Assembly: GCA_014872785.1 (NCBI GenBank)
Contig: WKFJ01000024.1
Coordinates: 44,861 to 108,860, forward strand
Reading direction: 5' to 3'
Length of the DNA: 64,000 nucleotides
Source: Alteromonadaceae bacterium
GTDB taxonomy: Bacteria > Pseudomonadota > Gammaproteobacteria > Enterobacterales > Alteromonadaceae
Notes under the pieces: model-generated
What the model was told of the DNA's origin: nothing
The model's input: the letters and a program-made list of their open reading frames with translations, nothing else
Database searches by the model: none
Program-made: the position numbers and the translations under genes
In this document: positions 26,922 to 35,075 of the stretch, piece by piece
Numbering within the stretch: position 1 is the stretch's first letter
How the letters are laid out: each line of letters opens with the position of its first letter

Positions 26922-27758
26922 ATGTCCACAGAAAACGCCTTATTAACCATTCTGGTTGAAAAAATTAACAATGATACTCTGGTACTACCCACTTTACCTG
27001 CGATTGCACTTAAGGTGCGCAAGGCTGCAGATGACCCAGAGATAAATCTCAATGCGATGGCGGATGTGATAGGGCAAGACCCATCGTTGAGTGCACGTAT
27101 AATAAAAATTTCTAATAGTGCTTACCTGGGAAGAACAATTAAGGTTGAGACGCTTAATCAGGCGGTTACACGTATCGGTCTAAACCAAATCAAAAATATC
27201 GCCACAGCTTTAGCGATGGAGCAACTATTCGTTAGCAAAAACGAGATAGTTAAAGGTTACATCAACAAAGTATGGGATCGTACTGTTGAAGTTGTAGCGC
27301 ACTCAATGGCTCTGTTTAGTACTTACATGGCTGCCACTAAAGACCGCACAATGAATGCAGATACGCTAACGCTATGCGCATTAGTGCACAATATTGGTAT
27401 TTTACCTATTTTGACTGAAGCTGAACGTCATGAAGAAGTGTTTGCTAACCCTGCATTTTTAAATGCAGCGGTACAAAAGCTGGCTGGACGTATCGGTGGT
27501 GCCATTACTCGTGAGTGGGGATTCGGTGACGATTTCGTAATGGTAGCGGAAAACTGGCGTAACCTTAAAGTTCAACAGGATAAGATAACCTATGTAGATT
27601 TTGTTCGCTTGGGCGCGGCGGTAGCTGGCTTTATCGGTAATCAAAAAGACGCAGTTATCAACTTGAGCATGCAAAAAGGTTTGCTGCAAGACATGCATAC
27701 TATTGAAAGCGATGAATACAAAGAGTTGAAAGACAACGCCAAATCGATTTTCAATTAA
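26922..27758 (+). CDS. HDOD-domain protein
   Basis: A 278-residue protein made largely of one HDOD domain (about residues 15-215), starting LPTLPAIALKVRKAADDP and with DVIGQDPSLSARIIKISNSAYLG and TRIGLNQIKNIATALAME. HDOD is a degenerate HD-fold; such proteins act in signalling and have been linked to motility, biofilm and c-di-GMP control, generally without phosphohydrolase activity. It is soluble, with no fused GGDEF, EAL or receiver domain. Monocistronic, with a strong terminator after it. Confidence 0.87.
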   Translation: MSTENALLTILVEKINNDTLVLPTLPAIALKVRKAADDPEINLNAMADVIGQDPSLSARIIKISNSAYLGRTIKVETLNQAVTRIGLNQIKNIATALAMEQLFVSKNEIVKGYINKVWDRTVEVVAHSMALFSTYMAATKDRTMNADTLTLCALVHNIGILPILTEAERHEEVFANPAFLNAAVQKLAGRIGGAITREWGFGDDFVMVAENWRNLKVQQDKITYVDFVRLGAAVAGFIGNQKDAVINLSMQKGLLQDMHTIESDEYKELKDNAKSIFN

Positions 27759-27777
27759 CATTGACAGCAAAAGAAAA

Positions 27778-27802
27778 AGGAGCGCACAGCGCTCCTTTTT
27801 TG
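27778..27802. terminator. Bidirectional terminator between the HDOD gene and rdgC
   Basis: AGGAGCGC (27778-27785) pairs with GCGCTCCT (27789-27796) across ACA, with six T after it and five A before it, so it can stop transcription from both convergent genes. Confidence 0.9.
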
Positions 27803-27818
27803 TGTGTGTGAAAAGTAT

Positions 27819-28718
27819 TTATTCTTCGTCCAATGCGAAGGTTTCTGTGATGAACTTCACCAGTCTCACTAATTCGGCTGACATCAGTGCAAAGTCAGCA
27901 TCTAGTCGCGCTGCTTTCTGATCTTTAGGAATATCATCATTCTGTTCTTTTAACACATCGGTGAATTTGATGCGTTTAACAGTACAGTCATCTTGAATTA
28001 TAGCTGACAAGGTTTCATCCCATTTGAACGCGATCTTGGTCACCATTTTGCCGGCTTCAATGTGGTTGATAATCTCCTCAGCACCTAAGTCCTGATTTTT
28101 ACAACGTACGATACTGCCCTCTTCTGAACTATCTTTCAGTTCCGCTTCGTCCATGATTTCAACACTAGCAGGCACTGAGTCATCTTTTATCCAAGAAGTT
28201 AACTCGGCACTCAAACTGCGGCGTGCAATAGGTAAAACGGGTAAAGAGCCAAGTGCTTTGCGCAACATAGCAAGGAAAATTTCGGCTTTACCATCAGCGG
28301 AAGCATCTACCAGTACAAGGTTTTCATTTAGGTCAACCATGCCGTGTAAATAACTGTTTTTAGTGAAAGCTTGGGGCAACAAACGGTGTACGATTTCTTG
28401 TTTGAGGTCTTGTTTGGCTTTCTTGCCTACAGGTGCACCAGTTTCGGCTTCAATATGTGCCACTTTCTCTTCGAGCTCAGCATTAACAACGGAAGCTGGC
28501 AATAATCGCTCCTGTTTCTTCAGCGTCAACCATACTTTATTGTCTGCAGCGTGCACCAAATCAGCGCCGCCTTCTAGGGGGCTGACCCAACCCATGCTGG
28601 CTAATTCTTGTTTGCCACAATGTCTAAATGCATGGTCTGTAAGCTTTTGGGATATCTCTTCTGGGTTGGTGTTAAGAGATTCTGTGATGCTGTAGCTTTT
28701 TATATTTTTAAACCACAT
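27819..28718 (-). CDS. rdgC: Recombination-associated protein RdgC
   Basis: A 299-residue nucleoid-associated protein, close to E. coli RdgC (303). The N-terminus MWFKNIKSYSITESL, the segment MGWVSPLEGGADLVH near residue 42 and the C-terminal WDETLSAIIQDDCTVKRIKF are typical. RdgC forms a ring dimer around DNA and limits RecA loading; it is needed in cells lacking some replication-restart proteins. Monocistronic, with an AT-rich 180-bp gap to the kinase gene upstream. Confidence 0.95.
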   Translation of the reverse strand: MWFKNIKSYSITESLNTNPEEISQKLTDHAFRHCGKQELASMGWVSPLEGGADLVHAADNKVWLTLKKQERLLPASVVNAELEEKVAHIEAETGAPVGKKAKQDLKQEIVHRLLPQAFTKNSYLHGMVDLNENLVLVDASADGKAEIFLAMLRKALGSLPVLPIARRSLSAELTSWIKDDSVPASVEIMDEAELKDSSEEGSIVRCKNQDLGAEEIINHIEAGKMVTKIAFKWDETLSAIIQDDCTVKRIKFTDVLKEQNDDIPKDQKAARLDADFALMSAELVRLVKFITETFALDEE

Positions 28719-28898
28719 GTGGGTTTATTCCTTATCACTAATTAGATTCGACGCAGCATCGTAGGCTAGGCCGAATATTTGGATTATTTTATTGAGGGCG
28801 CGCAGGTTAGCAATAAATGTGGTTGGTTGCCACAGCAGATTTACGTTACTGCTGTGACCTATTGATTCAACGAGGTTTTTTGGGGCTATGAGAGAAAG

Positions 28899-30626
28899 CT
28901 ACTTGTTTTTAGGGAATATGATGGTGTATTGAAGTCCCTTATCTGGCTCACTTTCGGCTTCGATTTTACCACCCAGTGTTTGGGTTACGAGGTTGTACAT
29001 AATATGAGTGCCGAGGCCACTGCCACCGCGCCCACGGCGAGTGGTAAAGAAAGCGTCAAAATGCTTATCTAACATTTCCTTACTCAAACCTTTGCCGTTG
29101 TCTTTGTAGTCGATATGCACGCTGTCGGTATCATCCCAAATCAGCATCTTTATTTCGCCTTGAGATTGGTTCTCAAAGCCGTGAATAAGTGAGTTCATGA
29201 TCATATTTGTCACGATTTGCGCAATGGCACCTGGTGCACAGCGCACAACAAGGTCGTCTGGACATTCTACATCAATCCGGTGATTGGTATTCTTGAAGTT
29301 GGGCGCCAGCGATTGAGTGACTTCGCGAATGTATTCTTTCATGTCTACATCGCGTTCTGCTTCACTGGTTTGATCCACTGCGACTTGCTTAAAGCTAGCA
29401 ACTAGATCTGATGCTCGGTTCAAATTAGACAATAGCAACGTCATGGTCTGGTTGGCTTCTTCAATGAACGACGCCATCGTTTTACTGGTTAGTTTTTTGT
29501 CATCAAACGCAGTTTGTAATGTCTTGAGTCTGTCTTGTAAGAAACTTGCTGCAGTTACACTAACACCTATAGGCGTATTAACATCGTGTGCAATACCCGC
29601 AACTAAACCACCCAAAGAAGCCATGCGCTCCGATTCTACAAGTTGATCTTGCGCTAGTTTTAGGGTCTCCATTGAATCAGCAAGTTCGCTGTTTTTACGC
29701 AATAAGCTTTCTTCGGCAACCCTGCGATTCTCATTTTCTCTTTTTAACTCTTCCTGATTAACCATCAACTCATCTTTTTGCTGTTCTAAGTCCAGCATGA
29801 TTTTCGATAAGCTTGCGGTTTTCTTGGCGACTTCTTGTTCTAACAACAAGTTTTGTTCGTCTAATTTTCGATTGGCCTCTTTGAGTTCCGATTGAGCGCC
29901 ACCAAGTCGGTTCTGAAAATCTATTAAGTCATCAACGAGTTTATTGTAAGCGTCTCGAAGTACAGCTAGCTCGTTTTCATCTTCAAGTTTGACCAGCAAC
30001 TTAGAGTTTTCAAGTCGATCGATATCGAATTCATTTATTTGATGGGTCAGTTCCGACAAGGGGTCGGTTAACATTCGCCTAAAGGCATTTAAAAACAGGA
30101 ACACCAAAAAGCCCGTTTTAATGATGGCATTACCAATGAGAAAAAATACGCCGACCTGTATTCGGCCAAAGATAATTTCAAAGCTGGAATATAAGGTTAC
30201 GTCGCCGACGTTGGATGTTCGCCCGGAAAACTCGAAAATTAGTGGGAAGGTATAACCGAAGGTGCCACCACCGTGGTCTTGCATAATGCCGGAGCTAACA
30301 GGATCCATTTGCAGCACAACGGTGCGTCCCAAATCGGCAATGTAATTGCCGTTTTCATCGCGAATTTGAACGCCTTCAACAATGGGTAACTCCATTAGAC
30401 CTTCGGCAATGGATTGTGCTTGGGGAGTGTTAAGTTCCCAAATTGCTCTGGTTAAACTGGTGCTGAAGGTATTTTTAAGTGTTTGCAGCTCACCTTGAAT
30501 ATGATTTTTGGCATTTAGATATTCGGTTAGGATCTGACCTACCGTCACAATTAACGTCAAAATAAAATAGACCGACAATCCTCTTGTTAAAAGTTTACGC
30601 GAGAGTCCGACTTTTACCTTTGACAT
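28899..30626 (-). CDS. Orphan sensor histidine kinase with periplasmic sensor and coiled coil
   Basis: A 575-residue kinase. The first membrane segment is about residues 15-37, a periplasmic sensing region about 38-150, the second membrane segment about 158-182, a HAMP-like linker, a coiled coil of about 110 residues (about 235-335), then HisKA with the H box GIAHDVNTPIG (H347) and a HATPase domain with DNGKGLSKE and the glycine box GRGGSGLGTHIMYNLV. There is no receiver or adjacent regulator on its strand; phoB starts 367 bp away on the other strand and has its own kinase, so the partner is unknown. The H box GIAHDVNTP resembles kinases with long coiled coils. A perfect 11-bp inverted repeat lies 78 bp upstream of its start. 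Confidence 0.85.
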   Translation of the reverse strand: MSKVKVGLSRKLLTRGLSVYFILTLIVTVGQILTEYLNAKNHIQGELQTLKNTFSTSLTRAIWELNTPQAQSIAEGLMELPIVEGVQIRDENGNYIADLGRTVVLQMDPVSSGIMQDHGGGTFGYTFPLIFEFSGRTSNVGDVTLYSSFEIIFGRIQVGVFFLIGNAIIKTGFLVFLFLNAFRRMLTDPLSELTHQINEFDIDRLENSKLLVKLEDENELAVLRDAYNKLVDDLIDFQNRLGGAQSELKEANRKLDEQNLLLEQEVAKKTASLSKIMLDLEQQKDELMVNQEELKRENENRRVAEESLLRKNSELADSMETLKLAQDQLVESERMASLGGLVAGIAHDVNTPIGVSVTAASFLQDRLKTLQTAFDDKKLTSKTMASFIEEANQTMTLLLSNLNRASDLVASFKQVAVDQTSEAERDVDMKEYIREVTQSLAPNFKNTNHRIDVECPDDLVVRCAPGAIAQIVTNMIMNSLIHGFENQSQGEIKMLIWDDTDSVHIDYKDNGKGLSKEMLDKHFDAFFTTRRGRGGSGLGTHIMYNLVTQTLGGKIEAESEPDKGLQYTIIFPKNK

Positions 30627-30703
30627 TCTCTGTCACCTTTTCGCTTCAATATGGTTATGTGTTTGATAATGTTCACAAAAACCTAGGCCGTTATCTGATG
30701 AAG

Positions 30704-30734
30704 TTGAGTGATAAATCCTATTATTATCACTCAA
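30704..30734. repeat. Perfect 11-bp inverted repeat in the kinase/phoB divergent region
   Basis: TTGAGTGATAA (30704-30714) pairs exactly with TTATCACTCAA (30724-30734) around a 9-base AT-rich spacer. No T run follows on either strand, so it looks more like a protein-binding site or a leader hairpin of the kinase gene than a terminator. The rest of the 367-bp region has the PhoB box and nothing else I can name. Confidence 0.6.
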
Positions 30735-30891
30735 TTCGGTTTGTTCCTTTGTTCTGTTTAAGAATATGCAGAAAATGATAATTAAACAAGCTAAGCGCCG
30801 GTTGCTGGAACATTTTATTTACTTTCATCAGGGGTTTAGACTGTGAATTGTGGATGTAATTCTTATTTGAAATGTTACGATTTTCATAATT

Positions 30892-30909
30892 CTGTCATTA
30901 AACCGACAA
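30892..30909 (+). promoter_or_regulatory. Pho box upstream of phoB
   Basis: CTGTCATTAAACCGACAA reads as a 7-4-7 pair of direct repeats (CTGTCAT, TAAA, CCGACAA) close to the known PhoB consensus (CTGTCAT, four A/T-rich bases, CTGTCAT). It lies 85 bases before the phoB start, consistent with autoregulation. Confidence 0.75.
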
Positions 30910-30993
30910 ATAATTGCCGCGGCTTTGCGTTAAAGCCGATTTTTTAGTCATTGCTTTTGAGCAACTGGCGGGTGTTTTTGAAGAGGTGAAACA

Positions 30994-31683
30994 GTGTCAA
31001 AACGTATCTTAGTAGTGGAAGACGAAGCCCCAATCAGAGATATGATTAAATTCGTATTGGAGCAGTCAGAATTTATCGTTATCGAAGCAGAAGATTATGA
31101 TGTTGCGATGGAAAAGGTAAAAGAACCATATCCTGATATTGTTTTACTGGACTGGATGTTGCCTGGCGGTAGTGGTATTCAAATCGCTAAGAAGCTAAAA
31201 CAACACGAGCACACAAAAGATATCCCTATTATTATGCTGACTGCACGTGGTGAGGAAGAAGACAAGGTTCGCGGTTTGGACGCTGGTGCCGATGACTATG
31301 TCACTAAGCCTTTTTCTCCCAAAGAGCTCATCGCGCGAATTAAGGCAGTACTGCGCAGAACATCGCCAACGTCAAATGAAGAGCCTATTGTATACAGTGG
31401 GCTGGTGCTTGACCCTGTTTCTCATCGTGTTACGTCGCATGGAACTGCACTGAAGTTAGGGCCAACCGAGTTTAAATTGCTACACTTTTTTATGACCCAT
31501 GCCGAACGTGTGTACAGTCGCGAACAGCTGCTGGATAATGTGTGGGGAACCAACGTCTATGTTGAAGATCGTACCGTCGACGTGCATATTAGACGTCTGA
31601 GAAAAGCGATTTCTGGTCACGGTCATGAGAATATGATTCAGACAGTGCGCGGTTCTGGGTATCGCTTCTCTTCCAAAACCTAG
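30994..31683 (+). CDS. phoB: Phosphate regulon response regulator PhoB
   Basis: A 229-residue regulator, the same length as E. coli PhoB. The receiver domain has the acidic pair EDE at residues 10-12, phospho-acceptor D53 in [30 protein letters not shown] and K in [10 protein letters not shown]. The C-terminal winged helix has [13 protein letters not shown] and [12 protein letters not shown]. Phosphorylated PhoB activates Pho-box promoters under phosphate limitation. phoR follows after 61 bp. A GAGGTG ribosome site precedes the start. A Pho box sits upstream of it. Confidence 0.96.
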   Translation: MSKRILVVEDEAPIRDMIKFVLEQSEFIVIEAEDYDVAMEKVKEPYPDIVLLDWMLPGGSGIQIAKKLKQHEHTKDIPIIMLTARGEEEDKVRGLDAGADDYVTKPFSPKELIARIKAVLRRTSPTSNEEPIVYSGLVLDPVSHRVTSHGTALKLGPTEFKLLHFFMTHAERVYSREQLLDNVWGTNVYVEDRTVDVHIRRLRKAISGHGHENMIQTVRGSGYRFSSKT

Positions 31684-31744
31684 ACACTCCTTCGTGTTCC
31701 AGGGATTGGACATAATTGAATGAACCAGGAGTAATTGGAAAGCC

Positions 31745-33061
31745 ATGTATAACCCCTTTTCTTGGCTGAAAAGTTTAACGCGTATTATCGGCTTTTTTGT
31801 GCTGAGCGTTGCACTGGGGTTTTATGTTGGTGAGCCGTTATGGGCGTTTGCGCTAGCTGCTGGCTTTCTACTCATTATTAATTACATCTACTTGGTACAA
31901 CTTAATAATTGGTTGTGGCATAGCAAAAAAATAACCCCGCCAGATGCCAAAGGAATATGGGGGCACATTTACGATGGCATCTATTACATGCAACGTCGTA
32001 ACCGCAATAAGCGCAAGCAACTCGGCACGCTGATTCGTCGTTTTCGAGAGGGCTCTGAAGCGCTACCGGATGCGGCCGTTGTCATAGATGCTGGTGGGCA
32101 TATCGTTTGGTGTAACAGATTAGCGCGGATTGAGCTTGGTTTGAGCTGGCCTGAAGATGTCGAGCGACGCATAGACAACTTGATTCGCCATCCCGAATTT
32201 ATTGCATTTTTTAATGCTGGTAAGTATGACGCCCCGATTGTTGTTGAATCTCCCACCAATCTAGACAAAACCCTTGAGTACCGCATGATGCCCTATGGCG
32301 ATCAGCATTATTTACTTATTGCGCGCGATATCACTCAGTTGAGTCAACTCGAACAAATGCGCAAAGACTTTGTTGCTAATGTGTCGCATGAATTGCGCAC
32401 TCCACTTACGGTAATGACGGGTTATCTTGAAATGCTTAAAGATGCTCCTGATATGCCGGAAATGTTTGTTACCAAGGCGCATGATGAAATGGAAATTCAA
32501 GCCACCAGAATGCAAAGTTTGGTGGAACAGTTACTCGCTCTATCTAGAATCGAAGCGAGTACTGAAAGAGTCTATGAAAAAATAGTGGATGTGCCCGCCT
32601 TGCTTGCCACTATCGAAGTCGAAGCTCACTCGTTGAATAAAGAAAAGGGGCACACTATTAGCTTTGATGTAGACCAATCGATCGTTATGTATGGGGTTGA
32701 AACTGAACTGCGCAGTGCATTTTCAAATCTCATTTTTAACGCGATTAACTACACACCTGATGGCGGTGAAATTAAAGTCGCTTGGTGCACTAATGCAATT
32801 GGCGTGCGTTTCAGCGTAACGGATGATGGAGATGGTATCGCCGAAGAGCATCTGAACCGACTCACAGAGCGCTTTTATCGCGTAGATAAGGCGCGTTCTA
32901 GAAAAACAGGCGGCTCTGGATTAGGGCTTTCCATTGTAAAACACGTGTTGTCACATCATAATTCTCGACTGGAAATCAGTAGCAAAGTGGGAGAAGGGAG
33001 TGAATTTGCATTTTCCTTCAGCAAACAAATTGTTTCAAACAGGATTGATGCAGCGAGCTAG
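31745..33061 (+). CDS. phoR: Phosphate regulon sensor kinase PhoR
   Basis: A 438-residue inner-membrane kinase close to E. coli PhoR (431). Two membrane helices within residues 12-52, a charged linker, a PAS domain about 95-200 (LPDAAVVIDAGGHIVWCNRLA), HisKA with VSHELRTPLTVMTGYLEML (H215) and HATPase with NLIFNAINYTPDGG and GGSGLGLSIVKHVL. There is no large periplasmic domain, as expected because PhoR senses the state of the Pst transporter through PhoU. The pstS-like gene overlaps its 3' end by 14 bp. Confidence 0.96.
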   Translation: MYNPFSWLKSLTRIIGFFVLSVALGFYVGEPLWAFALAAGFLLIINYIYLVQLNNWLWHSKKITPPDAKGIWGHIYDGIYYMQRRNRNKRKQLGTLIRRFREGSEALPDAAVVIDAGGHIVWCNRLARIELGLSWPEDVERRIDNLIRHPEFIAFFNAGKYDAPIVVESPTNLDKTLEYRMMPYGDQHYLLIARDITQLSQLEQMRKDFVANVSHELRTPLTVMTGYLEMLKDAPDMPEMFVTKAHDEMEIQATRMQSLVEQLLALSRIEASTERVYEKIVDVPALLATIEVEAHSLNKEKGHTISFDVDQSIVMYGVETELRSAFSNLIFNAINYTPDGGEIKVAWCTNAIGVRFSVTDDGDGIAEEHLNRLTERFYRVDKARSRKTGGSGLGLSIVKHVLSHHNSRLEISSKVGEGSEFAFSFSKQIVSNRIDAAS

Positions 33062-33998
33062 TCTCTTTTTCTGCTTAGTCTTTAGCCTTTGTGTAAATGC
33101 GCAGGAATCACGCGAGTATCAACCACAGATCGGCGTTACGGGAACCGTAACATCGGTTGGTTCAGAAACCATGTCAAACCTCATTGCTTTGTGGGCGGCT
33201 GGATTTAATGAACAATATCCGCATGTTAAATTTCAGCTACAAACTTCCGGATCAAGCACTGCACCACCTGCGCTTGCCGAGGGAACTGCAAACATAGGTC
33301 CTATGAGCCGCGCCTTGAAAATGTCTGAGCGCAATTACTTTATTCAAAAACATGGCTATGAACCCTTGCAGATACCTGTCGCATTAGACGCAATTACACT
33401 TTTTGTGGATGTGAATAATCCTGTCGATAAATTGACCAGAAAACAAGTGGACGCGATATTCTCTGCTACTCGTTTTTGTGGTGCTAATCGTTCGGTCACT
33501 CGATGGACTGAGCTTAACGACAATGCTACCAACCAAGGCAGTATTGTTTTGTTTGGCCGTAATGCTGTTTCTGGTACTTACGGGCTATTTAAAAAGTACG
33601 CTTTGTGCGATGGTGACTTTCGTGCAAAGGTAAAAGAGCTACCTAGCTCGGCGTCAGTAGTGCAATCGGTAGCATTTTCTGAGAGTGCATTAGGTTACGC
33701 AGGATATGGATTTTTGGGAGCCGGTGTGAAGAGCCTGGCAATAAGTGTTGATGGTGAGCAGTTTGTCGCCCCCACGGCAGCAAACATTAGCGAAGGCGCA
33801 TACCCGTTTTCTCGAACACTTTATCTCCTGGTTAACAAGAAGCCCGGAGAACCATTAGAGAAGTTAGTTAAAGAATTTGTGTTATTTATTCTCTCCAAAC
33901 AGGGCAGCCAAATACTCTCTGGTGAAGGTTATGTGCCGGTATCAGATGAACAAAAAAGAATGATATTTAGGAACCTTAATGCAGCAAGCCGATCATAA
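33048..33998 (+). CDS. PstS-like phosphate-binding protein
   Basis: A 316-residue periplasmic binding protein from ATG 33048, with a signal peptide of about 19 residues (MQRASLFFCLVFSLCVNAQ). Starting at GTG 33000 would add a tail without signal character, so the ATG is preferred. It has the type-2 periplasmic binding fold with VGSETMSNLIALW, the phosphate-loop-like TSGSSTAPPALAEG followed by IGPMSRALK, and NAVSGTYGLFKKYALC near residue 178. It is shorter and more divergent than classic PstS. It overlaps phoR and the oxygenase gene, so it is part of the phoBR operon and lies 20 kb from pstCAB. It may feed that transporter or act as a sensor. Confidence 0.82.
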   Translation: MQRASLFFCLVFSLCVNAQESREYQPQIGVTGTVTSVGSETMSNLIALWAAGFNEQYPHVKFQLQTSGSSTAPPALAEGTANIGPMSRALKMSERNYFIQKHGYEPLQIPVALDAITLFVDVNNPVDKLTRKQVDAIFSATRFCGANRSVTRWTELNDNATNQGSIVLFGRNAVSGTYGLFKKYALCDGDFRAKVKELPSSASVVQSVAFSESALGYAGYGFLGAGVKSLAISVDGEQFVAPTAANISEGAYPFSRTLYLLVNKKPGEPLEKLVKEFVLFILSKQGSQILSGEGYVPVSDEQKRMIFRNLNAASRS

Positions 33999-34788
33999 TT
34001 TACCCGCAGCAACTAAAAAATGGATAGTGGAAAACTTACTTCGCGGAGTGAAGGGTCTAGATTTGTTAAAGAATCTGTTGAACCAAGGGTTTACTTTTGA
34101 GGCGTCGATAAAGGCACTTGCTGGAAATTTACCACAGGGCGTTGCCTACAAATATGATGAGTCTTTTTATCAGCAAATAGCCTTGCCTAAATTTTTAGAT
34201 AAGCCCGGTGTGACGGATCACAGCAATGAGCATATCCAGTTATACACGGTTGATGACTTCGTCTCTCCAGAAGAGTGCGGCATGATATGGGAACACGCTT
34301 CAGGAAATTTGGAGCGCTCAACCACAGCCGCAGGCATTATCTCGCACCGTACCTCGAGAACGTGCCATTTATCTTTTTTGAATGAACCGGCACTTAAGAC
34401 AATAGAGCAGCGTATTATCGATTTTATGGCGTTGGCGCAAGGCAATAAGGAAGTGATGCAAGCTCAACACTATTCAGTGGGAGAAGAGTTCAAAGAACAC
34501 ACTGACTTTTTTACGCCGGGAAATAAAGAGTATAAAGAACACTGTTTAAAGCGTGGGCAGCGTACCTGGACCTTTATGCTGTACTTAAATGACGCATGCA
34601 CTGGTGGTCAAACACGATTTACTAAAATGGATAAGGAGTTTTCACCGAAACTCGGCAGAGCGCTTATATGGAATAATCTATATCCCAACGGCATGCCGAA
34701 TCCAAATACTGAACATCAGTCAATACCAGTAGAGACGGGGGAAAAGTTCATTATCACTAAGTGGTTTAGAACCCTTAACTACGGTTGA
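33979..34788 (+). CDS. 2-oxoglutarate/Fe(II) oxygenase, prolyl 4-hydroxylase-like
   Basis: A 269-residue protein with a C-terminal P4Hc (prolyl hydroxylase) domain from about residue 85. The iron triad is present: H174 and D176 in EEFKEHTDFF, the distal H246 in EHQSIPV, and K261 in KFIITKW as the 2-oxoglutarate ligand. The N-terminal 80 residues are a separate helical region. There is no signal peptide, so it acts in the cytoplasm, probably hydroxylating a protein or peptide proline; the substrate is unknown. It overlaps the pstS-like gene by 20 bp, so it belongs to the phoB-phoR-pstS operon, an unexpected partner. SD-like bases lie within the preceding gene. Confidence 0.85.
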   Translation: MQQADHNLPAATKKWIVENLLRGVKGLDLLKNLLNQGFTFEASIKALAGNLPQGVAYKYDESFYQQIALPKFLDKPGVTDHSNEHIQLYTVDDFVSPEECGMIWEHASGNLERSTTAAGIISHRTSRTCHLSFLNEPALKTIEQRIIDFMALAQGNKEVMQAQHYSVGEEFKEHTDFFTPGNKEYKEHCLKRGQRTWTFMLYLNDACTGGQTRFTKMDKEFSPKLGRALIWNNLYPNGMPNPNTEHQSIPVETGEKFIITKWFRTLNYG

Positions 34789-34994
34789 CCTTTGTTACAG
34801 AACCCTTACCGCAAACATTATTTTACAGTTTTCTTCAACAACTTGTCATACGCGCTGAAAATTGAATTCGGTTTCAACCTACATCCCTTGCTTAAAGGGC
34901 TTTAATAGGTTTTTGCAACGCCCAGATGTACCTGAGATCTACATTTTTTTCTGTCAAACAATCTGTTTTATGAAAGTTTTATTACACTTTCGGT

Positions 34995-35012
34995 GTGTAA
35001 CAAAACTGTCAT
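34995..35012 (+). promoter_or_regulatory. Pho box upstream of the duplicated lipoprotein gene
   Basis: GTGTAACAAAACTGTCAT reads as a 7-4-7 repeat (GTGTAAC, AAAA, CTGTCAT) whose second half is a perfect PhoB half-site, 63 bases before the start codon. A weaker CTGTCAA repeat lies at 34951-34957. The flanks (TTTCGGT before the box) resemble the flanks of the box upstream of the DUF3450 gene. Confidence 0.75.
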
Positions 35013-35075
35013 CGCTCTCCTATACCCTTCCTGCGATTTATTTATAACCCAATATTCCAACATCCGGAGCACACA

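Noticed and set aside
34862..35047. Reading frame of 61 residues in the gap before the duplicated lipoprotein
   Set aside because: It covers the Pho box and promoter region, has no ribosome site, and reads as AT-rich non-coding DNA.
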